A DNA stretch of 7,085 bases, from contig CALPSU020000130.1 in NCBI GenBank assembly GCA_943326315.2, forward strand, positions 1-7,085, in the 5' to 3' direction. Positions 6,034 through 7,085 of this stretch are shown here, one piece after another (position 1 is the stretch's first letter; the number at the start of each line of letters is the position of its first letter). The DNA comes from Chryseobacterium gleum (GTDB lineage Bacteria > Bacteroidota > Bacteroidia > Flavobacteriales_D > Crocinitomicaceae). The translations under genes were made by a program, and so were the position numbers. Below the pieces are notes generated by a model, which ran no database searches, was not told the DNA's origin, and saw only the letters and a list, made by a program, of their open reading frames with translations.

Positions 6034-7085
6034 GTGAATTTTTTGAAAATTGTTGTTTCAATATTTTTATTGTTTACACTAACAGGTTGGTTATTTAATT
6101 TTTCGAGTGATAATTCTTTAAATATTGCTGAAAAAGTAAGAATACTTCTTAAAAAAAGAATTAATTCAACTTCCTATATAATTAAAGGTGAAACTATTTC
6201 TTCTAAAAATACACTTATTAAATATTATAAAAACTCTAATTATAATTCAATTTGGATAGGTAGTAATGGACAATTACCAATAGCCAATTCATTACTATCA
6301 AAAATTAAAGAATCTAATTTGGATGGATTTGAGCCTAATAACTATCATTTGAAAGCGATAGAAACTTTAAAAATTGCTTTGGTTAATTTTCAAGGTCTAA
6401 AAGATAATCCAAATTACATATCTAAATGGGTAGATTTTGAACTTCTATTAAGTGATGCTTATTTTAAATTCGCATCCAATCAATATGTGGGAATAATTCG
6501 GTTTAATAAATATAATAAAGGAGGAGCTTTGAGATTAAGATCCGTTAATCTAATTGATTCTTTAAAAAAAGCGGTTCAAGAAAATAAAGTCAAGGAAACT
6601 TTAAATAATTTTTCTTGTTCACATAGCGCATACCAAAGTTTAAAAGGTTCTCTTAAGAATTTTATTGAGATTAAAAGAAATGGAGGCTGGATTAATTTAC
6701 CAAACAAACTTAAATTAAAAAAAGGTGATAAAAATTATAATGTTCTTTTGCTTAGAAAACGTTTGAATGTACTATTTCCTAAATTAAATGTTACGGATTC
6801 TACATTTGATACTTCTTTAGAAAAAGTATTAAAAATAACCCAATCTAATTATGGATTAATTGATGACGGATTTGTCTATTTTAAGACGATTAAAGCTTTA
6901 AATGTATCTATTGATTTGAGAATTAAACAAATCAAATTGAATATGGAAAGATGGAGGTGGCTTCCGCGAAGGTTACCCCAAAAGTATATTTTCGTTAATT
7001 CAGCAGGTTTTATTTTGAATGTAATTGAAAATGATAAGTCTGTTTTGGATATGAAAATAATTGTAGGAAAAACCACAAATAATAC
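6034..7085 (+). CDS. YcbB-type L,D-transpeptidase (3' partial, non-ATG start)
   Basis: This frame is open from 5983 to the window end and encodes the N-terminal 350 residues of a murein L,D-transpeptidase. No ATG is available near the N-terminus. I chose GTG at 6034, 10 bases after the Usp stop, because it gives a signal-like N-terminus (MNFLKIVVSIFLLFTLTGW). TTG at 6043 is the alternative. Matches to the YcbB/LdtD scaffold, in order, are 'SNLDGFEPNNYHL' (94-106), 'ELLLSDAYFKFASNQYVG' (136-153), 'GGWINLP' (217-223), a peptidoglycan-binding-like segment (about 227-285, with 'NVLLLRKRL' and 'NYGLIDDG'), and 'NMERWRWLP' (303-311) leading to 'YIFVNSAGF' (318-326). The catalytic YkuD domain with its 'HGCxR'-type cysteine motif lies beyond the window. 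Family members make 3-3 crosslinks in peptidoglycan in the periplasm. It is probably co-transcribed with the Usp genes. Confidence 0.88.
   Translation, partial: MNFLKIVVSIFLLFTLTGWLFNFSSDNSLNIAEKVRILLKKRINSTSYIIKGETISSKNTLIKYYKNSNYNSIWIGSNGQLPIANSLLSKIKESNLDGFEPNNYHLKAIETLKIALVNFQGLKDNPNYISKWVDFELLLSDAYFKFASNQYVGIIRFNKYNKGGALRLRSVNLIDSLKKAVQENKVKETLNNFSCSHSAYQSLKGSLKNFIEIKRNGGWINLPNKLKLKKGDKNYNVLLLRKRLNVLFPKLNVTDSTFDTSLEKVLKITQSNYGLIDDGFVYFKTIKALNVSIDLRIKQIKLNMERWRWLPRRLPQKYIFVNSAGFILNVIENDKSVLDMKIIVGKTTNN

Larger units (their letters stand above)
3697..7085 (+). other. Probable operon: lipoprotein, two Usp proteins, L,D-transpeptidase
   Basis: Four genes on one strand are separated by 8, 15 and 10 bases, with no hairpin in the gaps, which strongly suggests a single transcript. 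It may continue past the window. The 93-base gap before the lipoprotein also lacks a visible terminator, so read-through from PolX is possible. I could not find a clear Bacteroidota promoter (TTG, about 19 bases, TAnnTTTG) there. The mix of cytoplasmic stress proteins and envelope proteins suggests a stress-linked envelope function, which is inference. Confidence 0.7.

Noticed and set aside
6876..7076. Minus-strand open frame near the window end
   Set aside because: It is antisense to the conserved 'ERWRW' region of the transpeptidase gene on the + strand.

Overview
The window is AT-rich and densely coded, and every gene lies on the + strand. It most likely comes from a member of the Bacteroidota. 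The strongest evidence is the first gene, which ends in a type IX secretion (T9SS) sorting domain after SprB-like repeats. A DUF4136 lipoprotein, double-domain universal stress proteins ending in a 'PxxAxH' pattern, and the near absence of Shine-Dalgarno sequences fit the same phylum. I cannot place it below phylum level.

Layout. (1) Bases 1-1737 hold the 3' part of a large secreted repeat protein, probably a surface adhesin, with six complete ~66-78-residue Cys-containing repeats and a C-terminal T9SS domain. A strong intrinsic terminator (1755-1794) closes that unit. (2) Bases 1828-3603 encode a complete family X DNA polymerase with a C-terminal PHP domain (PolX), a DNA repair enzyme with polymerase and predicted 3'-5' exonuclease activity. 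(3) From 3697 to the window end there is a tightly packed cluster of four genes with gaps of 8, 15 and 10 bases. It comprises a DUF4136 outer-membrane-type lipoprotein, two tandem paralogous double-Usp proteins, and the 5' part of a YcbB-type L,D-transpeptidase. The transpeptidase starts at a non-ATG codon and runs off the window before its catalytic YkuD domain.

How the genes may work together. The last four genes look like one operon linking cytoplasmic nucleotide-binding stress proteins (Usp) with envelope functions: a lipoprotein and a peptidoglycan 3-3 crosslinking enzyme. An envelope or stationary-phase stress role is a reasonable inference, not something the sequence proves. PolX, 93 bases upstream on the same strand, may or may not be co-transcribed.

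I found no tRNA, rRNA, CRISPR array, insertion sequence, riboswitch or phage gene. All gene families are recognisable and no clearly novel system is visible. The points most worth a second look are the easily missed transpeptidase, the Usp/lipoprotein/transpeptidase grouping, and the change of repeat type and loss of a cysteine at the end of the adhesin.
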